From contig NZ_VEWK01000005.1 in assembly GCF_006376675.1 (NCBI RefSeq), positions 1 to 64,000 of the forward strand: 64,000 nt of DNA. Reading direction: 5' to 3'. The position numbers and the translations under genes are program-made. The notes under the pieces are model-generated. The model saw only the letters and a program-made list of their open reading frames with translations, searched no databases and was not told the origin of the DNA. Position 1 is the first letter of the stretch. Each line of letters opens with the position of its first letter. Source of the stretch: Brucella pecoris. Its GTDB lineage: Bacteria; Pseudomonadota; Alphaproteobacteria; Rhizobiales; Rhizobiaceae. Below, piece by piece: positions 26,868 through 34,640 of this stretch.

Positions 26868-28258
26868 GCGCGTTGCTCAATCCGGTTATTGTCGGCGCTG
26901 GTCCTGCGGGCATTCGCGCTGCCGAAACGCTGGTCAAGGCGGGTCTTACGCCCATCGTGCTTGATGAAGGCTTTCGCTCAGGTGGCCAGATTTATCGTCG
27001 CCCGCCACTTGATGACGGACGCAGCTATCGCAGCCGTTACGGGTCGGAAGCGCATAAGGCCGAAGCGTTGCACAAGACCTTCGACACATTGCGCGGCGCA
27101 ATCGATTATCGCCCGGAAACGCTCGTTTGGAATATCACCCGGAGTGATGGCGATCGTCTCGATCTCCTGAGCAACGGCTTGCATAGCCAACTGCCCTATA
27201 CCCATCTCATTCTCGCGACCGGCGCAACGGACCGGGTTCTGCCGTTCAAAGGCTGGACCAAGCCGGGCGTCTATACGCTCGGTGCGTCGCAGACGGCGCT
27301 CAAGGCGCAAGGCTGTACGGTTGGCGAACGCGTGGTGTTCATGGGGTCGGGTCCGCTGCTTTATCTGGTGGCCTGGCAGTATCATCATGCAGGTGCAAAG
27401 GTCGTAGCGGTTCTCGACACGGCACCCTTCACCTCCAAGTTTCATCTGGCACATCTTGCGCTTTATGCGCCGCGCATTGTGGCGCTCGGCGCTTATTATG
27501 GTCTGCGTCTTAAGCTTGGTGGCGTGCCGATCCATTATAATGTTCGTCCTGATGAGGTTCTGGGCGAAGGCCATGTCGAAGCCATTCGCTTTCGCACGGG
27601 CAAGCGCGTGCGCGAGGCTCAATGCGATGCGCTGGCTTATGGTTTTGCGCTGCGCCCTGAAACCCAGCTTGCCGATCTCGCCGGTTGCGAATTCCGCTTT
27701 GAAGAACGCGACCGCGCATGGCTTCCTGCCGCAGACGGGCTTGGCCGTTCAAGCCGCGAAGGTGTTTATGTGGCGGGTGACGGTGCAGGCATTGCCGGTG
27801 CGGATGCTGCTGAAATTCGTGGGTCATTGGCCGCGATTGCCTTGCTGCGCGACAGGGGCCTGCCGTTTGACCAAGACACGGAACGCCGCCTTCTCGCAAA
27901 GCTCGATCATATCTATCGCGAGCGGCTGATCGTCGAAAAAGCCTTCCCGTTCCCGCGCGACTGGTTCGAAACGATTGCTGGCGATGTCACGCTTTGCCGT
28001 TGCGAAGAAATCGCGGTGCGCGATGCGAAGGCTGTCATCAGCAACGGCGATACGCGCGAGATCAACCGGCTCAAGGCGCTGACCCGTGTGGGCATGGGCC
28101 GTTGTCAGGGGCGCATGTGTACCGCTGCCGCCGCAGAACTCCTAGTGTCGATGCAAGACAAGACACCCGCCGAAGCAGGGCGCATCCGCGCTCAGGCACC
28201 GGTCAAGCCGATCCCGCTCGGCTTTGGCGCTCCGTCCAAGGAAGGCGCTTCGTCATGA
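26864..28258 (+). CDS. NAD(P)/FAD-dependent oxidoreductase, large subunit (HcnB/OoxA-like)
   Basis: A 464-residue flavoprotein with the dinucleotide fold PVIVGAGPAGIRAAETLVKAG at the N-terminus and a second one around RVVFMGSGPLLYLVAWQYH near residue 155. Its C-terminal 90 residues carry a BFD-like iron-sulphur module with cysteines in VTLCRCEEIAV and GRCQGRMC. This matches alpha subunits of hydrogen-cyanide synthase (HcnB), opine oxidase and D-hydroxyproline dehydrogenase. The start at 26864 overlaps the preceding stop (ATGA). Cyanide synthase is disfavoured by the polyamine-type importer in the operon. Confidence 0.87.
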   Translation: MSALLNPVIVGAGPAGIRAAETLVKAGLTPIVLDEGFRSGGQIYRRPPLDDGRSYRSRYGSEAHKAEALHKTFDTLRGAIDYRPETLVWNITRSDGDRLDLLSNGLHSQLPYTHLILATGATDRVLPFKGWTKPGVYTLGASQTALKAQGCTVGERVVFMGSGPLLYLVAWQYHHAGAKVVAVLDTAPFTSKFHLAHLALYAPRIVALGAYYGLRLKLGGVPIHYNVRPDEVLGEGHVEAIRFRTGKRVREAQCDALAYGFALRPETQLADLAGCEFRFEERDRAWLPAADGLGRSSREGVYVAGDGAGIAGADAAEIRGSLAAIALLRDRGLPFDQDTERRLLAKLDHIYRERLIVEKAFPFPRDWFETIAGDVTLCRCEEIAVRDAKAVISNGDTREINRLKALTRVGMGRCQGRMCTAAAAELLVSMQDKTPAEAGRIRAQAPVKPIPLGFGAPSKEGASS

Positions 28259-29412
28259 CAAGACATCTTCAGGCGGATGCGGTGATTATTGGCGGCGGGA
28301 TTGTTGGCGGATCGGCTGCGCTTTTCATGCGTCAGGCCGGATTGTCGGTCATCCTGCTCGACAAGGGCTTTTGTGGTGCGCAGGCAAGCGGCGTCAATTA
28401 TGGCGGCGTTCGCAGGCAGGGTCGCGCGCCGGAACAGCTTCCACTTGCGCAGCGTTCGCATCAATTGTGGGCGCGTTTGCCGGAACTCATCGGCATCGAT
28501 GGCGAATATATCCGTAGCGGCCATTTGAAACTTGCCCGCACGGAAGCGCATTTCGCCAAGCTTGAGGCCTATGCTGCCCTGGTGCAACCGCTCGGGCTCG
28601 ATGTCGAGCTGATTGGCGGCAACGCGGTGCGGGAACGTTTCCCATGGCTTCCGGGCGATGTCGCAGGTGCCTCGCTTTGTGCGGAAGATGGCAATGCCAA
28701 TCCGCGTCTGGTTTCGCCTGCTTTTGCCCGCGCCGCACTGGCTGCGGGTGCCACCGTACTGGAAAACACGCCGGTCATCGAAGCGCGTGAAACTGGCGAC
28801 GGCTTTGCCATTCTGGCGGGGGGCAATCCCACGGGCGACAGCATTGAAATCCGCTCGCGCCTTCTGTTCAATTGCGCCGGTGCCTGGTCGGATCAGTTTG
28901 CGGCCTCGTTCGGCGAGCCGGTTCCTTTGACGCGGATTTATCCGACGATGGTTGTCACCGAGCCGATGCCGTTTCGCTTGCCGATGAGCCTCGGCGAAGA
29001 AGGCGGCGGTTTCTACGGCCGTCAGGTCACACGCGGCAATTATGTCATGGGTGGCGGACGCGGTACGCCGCTTGAAAACCCGGATTTTTCGCGGCCTTCG
29101 GTCAATGCGGCATCCTCGGTGATGCTGCGCGCAATCGAACTGTTTCCGCATCTCGAACATGCGCAGGTGATCCGCTTCTGGTCAGGAACCGAGGCTGAAA
29201 TGCCGGATGATAATCCGGTGATCGGGCCAAGCAGCCGTGTCAAGAACCTTTATCACGCCTTTGGTTTTAATGGGGCCGGTTTCCAGACTGGCCCGGCTGT
29301 CGGCGCCGTGCTCGCAGACCTTGCACTGAACGGCGAGACAGAAACTCCGATCGATGCGTTTTCGATCAATCGCTTCAATCTAAAACTTAACCACGAAGGG
29401 AACCAAGCATGA
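28255..29412 (+). CDS. FAD-dependent oxidoreductase, catalytic subunit (DadA/HcnC/OoxB-like)
   Basis: DAO-fold flavoprotein of 385 residues. The FAD motif AVIIGGGIVGGSAALFM is near residue 9. ASGVNYGGVRRQGR follows as the flavin-contact loop, and YHAFGFNGAGFQTGPAVG closes the FAD site near residue 335. It is the likely substrate-oxidising subunit, acting on an imino or N-substituted amino acid. Both ends overlap neighbours by 4 bases, so the three subunits and the binding protein are translationally coupled. The true start is 28255; a longer frame inside the upstream gene is not used. Confidence 0.88.
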   Translation: MTRHLQADAVIIGGGIVGGSAALFMRQAGLSVILLDKGFCGAQASGVNYGGVRRQGRAPEQLPLAQRSHQLWARLPELIGIDGEYIRSGHLKLARTEAHFAKLEAYAALVQPLGLDVELIGGNAVRERFPWLPGDVAGASLCAEDGNANPRLVSPAFARAALAAGATVLENTPVIEARETGDGFAILAGGNPTGDSIEIRSRLLFNCAGAWSDQFAASFGEPVPLTRIYPTMVVTEPMPFRLPMSLGEEGGGFYGRQVTRGNYVMGGGRGTPLENPDFSRPSVNAASSVMLRAIELFPHLEHAQVIRFWSGTEAEMPDDNPVIGPSSRVKNLYHAFGFNGAGFQTGPAVGAVLADLALNGETETPIDAFSINRFNLKLNHEGNQA

Positions 29413-30464
29413 AAAATCAACATATTACCGCAATGACGGCAATGGCACTCGGCCTGTCGGTCGCTTTTGTAACGGGCGCATCGGCTGAAACCAAGACGCT
29501 CTATATCGGCATGAATGGCGGCAACATGGAGCGCGCTTACACCGAGCACGTCCTGCCGGAATTCGAAAAGGCCAACGACGTCAAGGTTGTTGTCGTGCCG
29601 GGCACTTCGGCTGATATTCTGGCCAAGGCAACCGCGCAGAAAGACAAGCCGCAGATGCATGTCATGCTGCTTGACGACGGCGTTATGGTGCGCGCGATCA
29701 ATGGTGGCCTTTGCCAGAAAATCTCCGACGATCCGGTTCTTGCCGACATTCAGCCTGCCGCGCGTCTCAAGGACGACATGGCCATCGGCGTCGATATGGG
29801 CATGACCGGTATTGCCTATAACAAGAAGCTTTTCGACGAAAAGGGCTGGGCAGCTCCAACCTCGTGGATGGACTTTGCCGACGAAAAATATGCGAACGCC
29901 GTTGTGTTCCAGTCGGCTTCCGCTTCGACTTTCGGCCTCCATGCTTTCCTGATGTTCAACCGCATTCAGGGTGGTGACGACAAGAACCTCGAACCAGGTT
30001 TCGAAAAGTTCCCGGACACTATCGGCAAGAACGTTCTGGAATTCATCCCGTCATCGGCCAAGATTTCGGAAATGGTCCAGACCGGCGAAGCAGCGATCTT
30101 CCCGCTGACACCAACCGGTGTAAACAACCTGAAGGACAAGGGCATTCCGGTTGAATATGCACAGCCGAAGGAAGGCTCCGTTGTCCTCGCCGTGACCGAA
30201 TGCGTGCTCGCAGGAAACAGCGAACCGGAACTGAGCCAGAAGCTCGCTCACTATCTGCTTTCCGCCGATGCGCAGAGCAAGGCGCTCGATCATGGCAACG
30301 TTATCCCGTCGAACCAGAAGGCAAAAGCCGGTTCGCCGGATGCACAGGCCAAGCTCGACGCTTTCAATGGTTACATGAAAACAGCCCAGACGCTCGACTG
30401 GGATGCAGTCAATGAAGGCCGCCAGCAGCTCAACAGCCGCTGGAACCGCACCATCGAAAAGTAA
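29409..30464 (+). CDS. ABC transporter substrate-binding protein (PotD-like)
   Basis: Periplasmic binding protein of 351 residues in the extracellular solute-binding protein family 1/PotD group. A signal peptide ends near TGASA-ETKTLYIGMNGG. It is the last gene of the operon, fused by ATGA overlap to the catalytic oxidoreductase, and followed by a strong terminator. Being encoded directly with the dehydrogenase subunits suggests that receptor and enzyme recognise the same compound. That compound is not identifiable here. Confidence 0.92.
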   Translation: MKNQHITAMTAMALGLSVAFVTGASAETKTLYIGMNGGNMERAYTEHVLPEFEKANDVKVVVVPGTSADILAKATAQKDKPQMHVMLLDDGVMVRAINGGLCQKISDDPVLADIQPAARLKDDMAIGVDMGMTGIAYNKKLFDEKGWAAPTSWMDFADEKYANAVVFQSASASTFGLHAFLMFNRIQGGDDKNLEPGFEKFPDTIGKNVLEFIPSSAKISEMVQTGEAAIFPLTPTGVNNLKDKGIPVEYAQPKEGSVVLAVTECVLAGNSEPELSQKLAHYLLSADAQSKALDHGNVIPSNQKAKAGSPDAQAKLDAFNGYMKTAQTLDWDAVNEGRQQLNSRWNRTIEK

Positions 30465-30487
30465 GATCGGCGACCCGTTCTGAAGAA

Positions 30488-30518
30488 GCCCGCCTTGGGA
30501 AACGGGGGCGGGCTTTTT
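30488..30518 (+). terminator. Rho-independent terminator of the polyamine-type/oxidoreductase operon
   Basis: GCCCGCC (30488-30494) pairs with GGCGGGC (30507-30513), followed by T5, 24 bases after the last gene. Confidence 0.88.
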
Positions 30519-30601
30519 GCCGGAAAACCGCTTACGCATCGTCTGCCGATATTGTAGCTTGCCCGCAAATCATCCGGGCAAATCGATGGATCGGGGCAAG
30601 C

Positions 30602-31201
30602 GTGAAAAAAGCGGCAGCATTCGCATTACTTGGAGTTATGACAGCAGCACCTGCACTTGCAGAAGACAACTGGAAAGCCGTCGAGGAAATCAAGACCTAC
30701 GCCATTGCCGGGAAAACCGGTCCGCAACTTTATGAATCCATCGGCGAGCGCGGCCCGAAGATCGGCGGCGGCAAAACCCGCGTTATCGCCCATACCAGCT
30801 ATGTTTTGACCTGGAACCGGCAGTTCGACCGTTCCAACAATGCCTGCACGATCCTGTCGGCAACGCCGAAGCTGAAGATCACTTATACGCTGCCGAAGCC
30901 GTCGCAGAAACTTGCCTCCCCGGTGAAAGAGCATTGGGAGACGTTCTTCGAAGGCATCCGCAAGCACGAGCTTGTGCATGGCGACCATGCCAAGGACATG
31001 ACACGCGAGATCGTGCGCCGGACTGTTGGCCTGTCGGTTCCAAACGACCCGAAATGCCAGAAAATCCGCAAGGTGCTGATCAAGGAAATCACCGATATGG
31101 TGGACGTCCAGCGTGCTCAGGGCCGCGCCTTCGACAGGATAGAAATGGGCAATGGCGGCAATGTTCAACAGCTCATTCTGGCGCTGGTGAACGGCGGCTA
31201 G
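30602..31201 (+). CDS. DUF922 secreted putative zinc protease
   Basis: A 199-residue protein with a signal peptide (about residues 1-20, ending APALAED). The DUF922 metal motif RKHELVHGDHA gives an HExxH-like HELVH near residue 121, suggesting a zinc metallopeptidase fold. Conserved surrounding features are YVLTWNRQF and CTILSATPKLKITYTLP. It is monocistronic, beginning with GTG after the upstream terminator. Substrate and role are unknown; periplasmic location is inferred from the signal peptide. Confidence 0.8.
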   Translation: MKKAAAFALLGVMTAAPALAEDNWKAVEEIKTYAIAGKTGPQLYESIGERGPKIGGGKTRVIAHTSYVLTWNRQFDRSNNACTILSATPKLKITYTLPKPSQKLASPVKEHWETFFEGIRKHELVHGDHAKDMTREIVRRTVGLSVPNDPKCQKIRKVLIKEITDMVDVQRAQGRAFDRIEMGNGGNVQQLILALVNGG

Positions 31202-31621
31202 CACTACCGTTGCATTTTTCGTACCCAGCGGAAAAATCGGCCACTTTGAACCAGATGGAACATTTCTGAAATCCATGGAATAAAGGCCATTCTGCGTTTG
31301 TTCAAACAGAAATTATTGACTTCCTAACCAGTTAGTACATTTTAGGAAAATGATGCGGCTGACCGATGCGATTCCGTTCTCGAGTGGGACGGGCAGAGGA
31401 GGGATGGATTGCAGGTTGCGATGAGGCGCTGCCGGAAGCCGGAATGGTTTTCTGACAGGGGCTTCATTGCAATGGTCGGCAAGGACTGTGGGAACGGCGA
31501 AGTTTCACCTCGGATGCACGGCGCATCCTGCCGGTGATGCCGCAACGCTTTCACCCGAAACCCGAAAAGGGGCAGCAGTCTGCAAACGAGATGCGCCTGG
31601 AGGAGGCCGGGAGGAGGAACT
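31202..31621. promoter_or_regulatory. Promoter region of the quinate/shikimate-type cluster with palindromic operator
   Basis: A 420-base gene-free leader. TTGACT at 31316-31321 resembles a -35 box. Directly after it lies the palindrome CTAAC-CA-GTTAG (31324-31335), in the -35/-10 spacer position where a repressor such as the TetR protein at 36561 could bind. The -10 is poor. The rest of the leader shows no gene. Confidence 0.45.
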
Positions 31622-32164
31622 GTGAAAGCTTTAGTCGATTTTTATTTTACGGCGGCACGGTTCGCCATTGCCTGCCTTCTTGGCTGCATGGTCGTACTTG
31701 TGTTCGGCAATGTGGTGCTGCGCTATGCCTTCAATCAGGGCATAACGGTTTCAGAAGAACTGTCGCGCATCTTCTTTATCTGGCTTACCTTTCTTGGCGC
31801 GGTGGTCGCCATGCGCGACCATGCGCATCTGGGCGTGGATTCGCTGGTGCGCCGTCTGTCGCCCGCAGGCGCACGCATCGCGCTGGTTGCCGGTCATATC
31901 ATGATGTTCGGCGCAACATGGCTCGTTCTTTCGGGAAGCTGGACGCAGACACTCATCAATATTCCGACGCTGGCCCCGGCGACGGGCATGTCGATGGGCT
32001 GGTTTTATGGCGCAGGACTGGCCTTTGCAGTGCCCGCACTCCTGATCGTCGCGTGGAACGGTTTCGGTATCGCAACCGGGCGGATCGATGTCGCCGGGAC
32101 GCATTTCGTGACGGATAGCGAGGAGCATGTCACGCCCGTTTCGACCGATGAAGATCGCAAATAG
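31622..32164 (+). CDS. TRAP transporter small permease (DctQ)
   Basis: Four-helix membrane protein of 180 residues, the small subunit of a tripartite ATP-independent periplasmic transporter. The family motif appears as YAFNQGITVSEELSRIFFIWLTFLGA (near residues 38-63). It starts with GTG behind GGAGGAGGAACT, an unusually strong ribosome-binding site that makes up for the weak start codon. First of the cluster TRAP genes, 12 bases before the large permease. Confidence 0.92.
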   Translation: MKALVDFYFTAARFAIACLLGCMVVLVFGNVVLRYAFNQGITVSEELSRIFFIWLTFLGAVVAMRDHAHLGVDSLVRRLSPAGARIALVAGHIMMFGATWLVLSGSWTQTLINIPTLAPATGMSMGWFYGAGLAFAVPALLIVAWNGFGIATGRIDVAGTHFVTDSEEHVTPVSTDEDRK

Positions 32165-32176
32165 GGCGCGCCGACC

Positions 32177-33454
32177 ATGACTTTGCTCATCTTTCTTGCC
32201 GCCCTTCTGGTTCCGATGGCGCTTGGCGTCCCGGTTGCCTTTGCGCTCATCATCAGCGGTGCGGCGCTGATGATGTATATGGATTTGTTCGACGCACAGA
32301 TCGTGGCTCAGAACGTGCTGAACGGCGCCGACAGTTTTCCGCTGATGGCCGTTCCCTTTTTCCTGCTTGCCGGGGAAATCATGAATGCGGGCGGCCTGTC
32401 GCGTCGCATTGTCAATCTAGCGCTGGTCATGGTGGGGCATGTGCGCGGCGGTCTCGGTTTCGTCGCGATCTTTGCGGCCTGTGTGATTGCAAGCCTTTCG
32501 GGTTCGGCGGTCGCGGATGCGGCGGCGCTCGGTGCATTGCTGTTTCCGATGATGCGCAATGCCGGACACGAACCGGGGCGTGCTGCCGGGCTGATCGCCT
32601 CGGCATCGATCATCGCGCCGATCATCCCGCCATCCATCGGTTTCATCCTGTTTGGTGTGATCGGCGGGGTCTCGATCACCAAGCTGTTTCTGGCAGGCAT
32701 TTTCCCCGGCCTGATGATCGCCGTCGCGCTGTGCGTGACATGGTTCATCCTCGCGCGTCGCGAACAGTTCGAACTGCCAAAGAAGGCCGAACCCGGTGCG
32801 CGCATGCGGGCTTTCCTCGACAGTATCTGGGCCTTGATGCTGCCGGTCATCATCATTGTCGGCCTTCGCTTCGGTGTTTTCACGCCGACGGAAGCGGGTG
32901 TGGTTGCCGCCGTCTATTCGCTGTTCGTGGCAACCGTGATCTATCGGGAATTGCCTCTTTCGCGGCTCTATCCGGCCATGGTGGATGCGGCCAAGACGAC
33001 CGCCGTCGTGATGTTCCTCGTTGCCAGCGCCAGCGTTTCGGCCTGGATGATTACGGTCGCCGATGTGCCGGGTGAACTGGCTGAACTGGTGCGGCCTTTG
33101 ATGGATAACCAGACGCTGCTGCTGCTTGCCATCATGCTCATGGTTGTTCTTGTCGGCATGGCAATGGATATGACTCCGACAATCCTGATCCTGACACCGG
33201 TGTTGATGCCGATCATCAAGGAGGCGGGAATCGATCCGGTCTATTTCGGCGTGCTGTTCATCATCAACAATTCCATCGGCCTCATTACCCCGCCCGTCGG
33301 CACGGTGCTGAATGTGGTGTGCGGCGTCGCGCGCCTGCCGTTCGAAAAGGTGATGACAGGCGTGCTGCCGTTCCTGTTCGCGCAGTTGGTGGTGCTTTTC
33401 CTGATGGTGCTGTTCCCGCAACTGGTGACGGTGCCAATGGGTTGGTTCCATTAA
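32177..33454 (+). CDS. TRAP transporter large permease (DctM)
   Basis: Ion-coupled permease of 425 residues with 11-12 predicted helices. Family landmarks are MAVPFFLLAGEIMNAGG near residue 57, SGSAVADAAALGALLFPMM near 110, and FIINNSIGLITPPVGTVLNVV near 365. Together with DctQ it forms the membrane complex receiving substrate from DctP. Confidence 0.95.
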   Translation: MTLLIFLAALLVPMALGVPVAFALIISGAALMMYMDLFDAQIVAQNVLNGADSFPLMAVPFFLLAGEIMNAGGLSRRIVNLALVMVGHVRGGLGFVAIFAACVIASLSGSAVADAAALGALLFPMMRNAGHEPGRAAGLIASASIIAPIIPPSIGFILFGVIGGVSITKLFLAGIFPGLMIAVALCVTWFILARREQFELPKKAEPGARMRAFLDSIWALMLPVIIIVGLRFGVFTPTEAGVVAAVYSLFVATVIYRELPLSRLYPAMVDAAKTTAVVMFLVASASVSAWMITVADVPGELAELVRPLMDNQTLLLLAIMLMVVLVGMAMDMTPTILILTPVLMPIIKEAGIDPVYFGVLFIINNSIGLITPPVGTVLNVVCGVARLPFEKVMTGVLPFLFAQLVVLFLMVLFPQLVTVPMGWFH

Positions 33455-33517
33455 GTCAAAGGCGGGCGCAGCGTGAAGCGGCCCTGGAAACATTGAATTT
33501 TTGAGTGGGAGGAAGAC

Positions 33518-34534
33518 ATGAAGAAAATACTGAAGACGACGGCACTGGGAATGGTGCTGCCCTTGGCCCTGATGACCACCACGGCCATGGCTGAAATCCG
33601 TTCGCAGACGATCAAGTTTGCTGCCGCCAACAGCAAGGGCCACCCGCAGGTCACGGGCATGGAGAAATTTGCGGAGCTGGTGAAGGAAAAGAGCGATGGG
33701 CAGATCAATGTGAAACTGTTCCCCGGCGGTGTTCTGGGCAGCGATCCGCAGACGCTTTCCGGCTTGCAGGGCGGCGTCGTGGAAATGACGGTGATGAATG
33801 CGGGCATCCTGTCCAGCACCGTCAAGGCATTCGAAGCGGTCGATCTGCCGTTCCTGTTCAATAGCGGTGAGGAAGCCGACAAGGTCATGGATGGCCCTTT
33901 CGGCACCAATCTGATGAAACGCCTGCCCGATACGGGGCTGGTGGGGCTTGCCTATTGGGAGCTCGGTTTCCGCAACCTGACCAGTAATCGCCATCCGGTT
34001 GCGAAACTGGAGGATATTGCCGGGCTGAAGATCCGCACCCTGCAATCGCCGGTTCCGGTTGCCCTGTTCAATGCGCTCGGCGCCAATGCCGTGCCGCTGC
34101 CCTATACCGAGCTTTACACGGCGCTTGAAACCGGCACGGTCGATGGGCAGGAAAACCCCAATGCCAACATCATCAACGCCAAATTTTATGAAGTGCAGAA
34201 ATATCTGACGCTGACCCGCCACCAGTACAATCCGCAGATCGTCATGATCAGCAAGAAGTTTTGGGATCGCCTCAACGATGAGGAAAAGGCGGTGATTGAA
34301 CAGGCAGCGGTCGAGGCACGGGATTATCAGCGCAAGGTTTCGCGTGAGCAGGATGCGACGGCGCTCGATGAGATCAAGAAGACCGGTATGCAGGTTACCG
34401 AACTGACGCCGGAAGAAACCGTGCGCCTGCGCGATGCGGTGAAGCCGATCATCGAAAAGTTTACCGCCGAAATCGGTGCGGAAACGGTTGATGAACTCTT
34501 TGCCGAATTGAAGAAGGTGCGCGGCGGGAATTAA
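33518..34534 (+). CDS. TRAP transporter substrate-binding protein (DctP family)
   Basis: Periplasmic receptor of 338 residues with a signal peptide ending near TTAMA-EIRSQ. The DctP core is seen in GHPQVTGMEKFAELVKEKS, VKLFPGGVLGSDPQ and the carboxylate-binding arginine region LKIRTLQSPVPVALFNALGA. That arginine fits an organic-acid ligand such as quinate, shikimate or 3-dehydroshikimate, consistent with the downstream enzymes. It lies 63 bases after DctM and before the dehydratase gene. Confidence 0.92.
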   Translation: MKKILKTTALGMVLPLALMTTTAMAEIRSQTIKFAAANSKGHPQVTGMEKFAELVKEKSDGQINVKLFPGGVLGSDPQTLSGLQGGVVEMTVMNAGILSSTVKAFEAVDLPFLFNSGEEADKVMDGPFGTNLMKRLPDTGLVGLAYWELGFRNLTSNRHPVAKLEDIAGLKIRTLQSPVPVALFNALGANAVPLPYTELYTALETGTVDGQENPNANIINAKFYEVQKYLTLTRHQYNPQIVMISKKFWDRLNDEEKAVIEQAAVEARDYQRKVSREQDATALDEIKKTGMQVTELTPEETVRLRDAVKPIIEKFTAEIGAETVDELFAELKKVRGGN

Positions 34535-34578
34535 GCCGGTATGGCTCTATATTCGGGCCGATACGAAACAAGATGGTT

Positions 34579-34596
34579 CCGGGCAGGTCTGCCCGG
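34579..34596 (+). other. Intercistronic hairpin between DctP and dehydratase genes
   Basis: CCGGGCAG (34579-34586) and CTGCCCGG (34589-34596) pair around a 2-base loop; a second small GC-rich hairpin follows before the next start. No T tract, so mRNA stabilisation of the receptor message is more likely than termination. Confidence 0.5.
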
Positions 34597-34640
34597 TTCT
34601 GAGCAGAAAACTCCGGTCTGGCCGGAGACAGGAGCGTGAT

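Noticed and set aside
26864..29412. Hydrogen cyanide synthase HcnBC
   Set aside because: The subunits are homologous, but the genes are overlapped with a polyamine-type importer, which suits opine or imino-acid oxidation better.
32417..34222. Open frame of 601 codons on the - strand
   Set aside because: Antisense to the TRAP permease and receptor genes; His/Gln-rich shadow translation.
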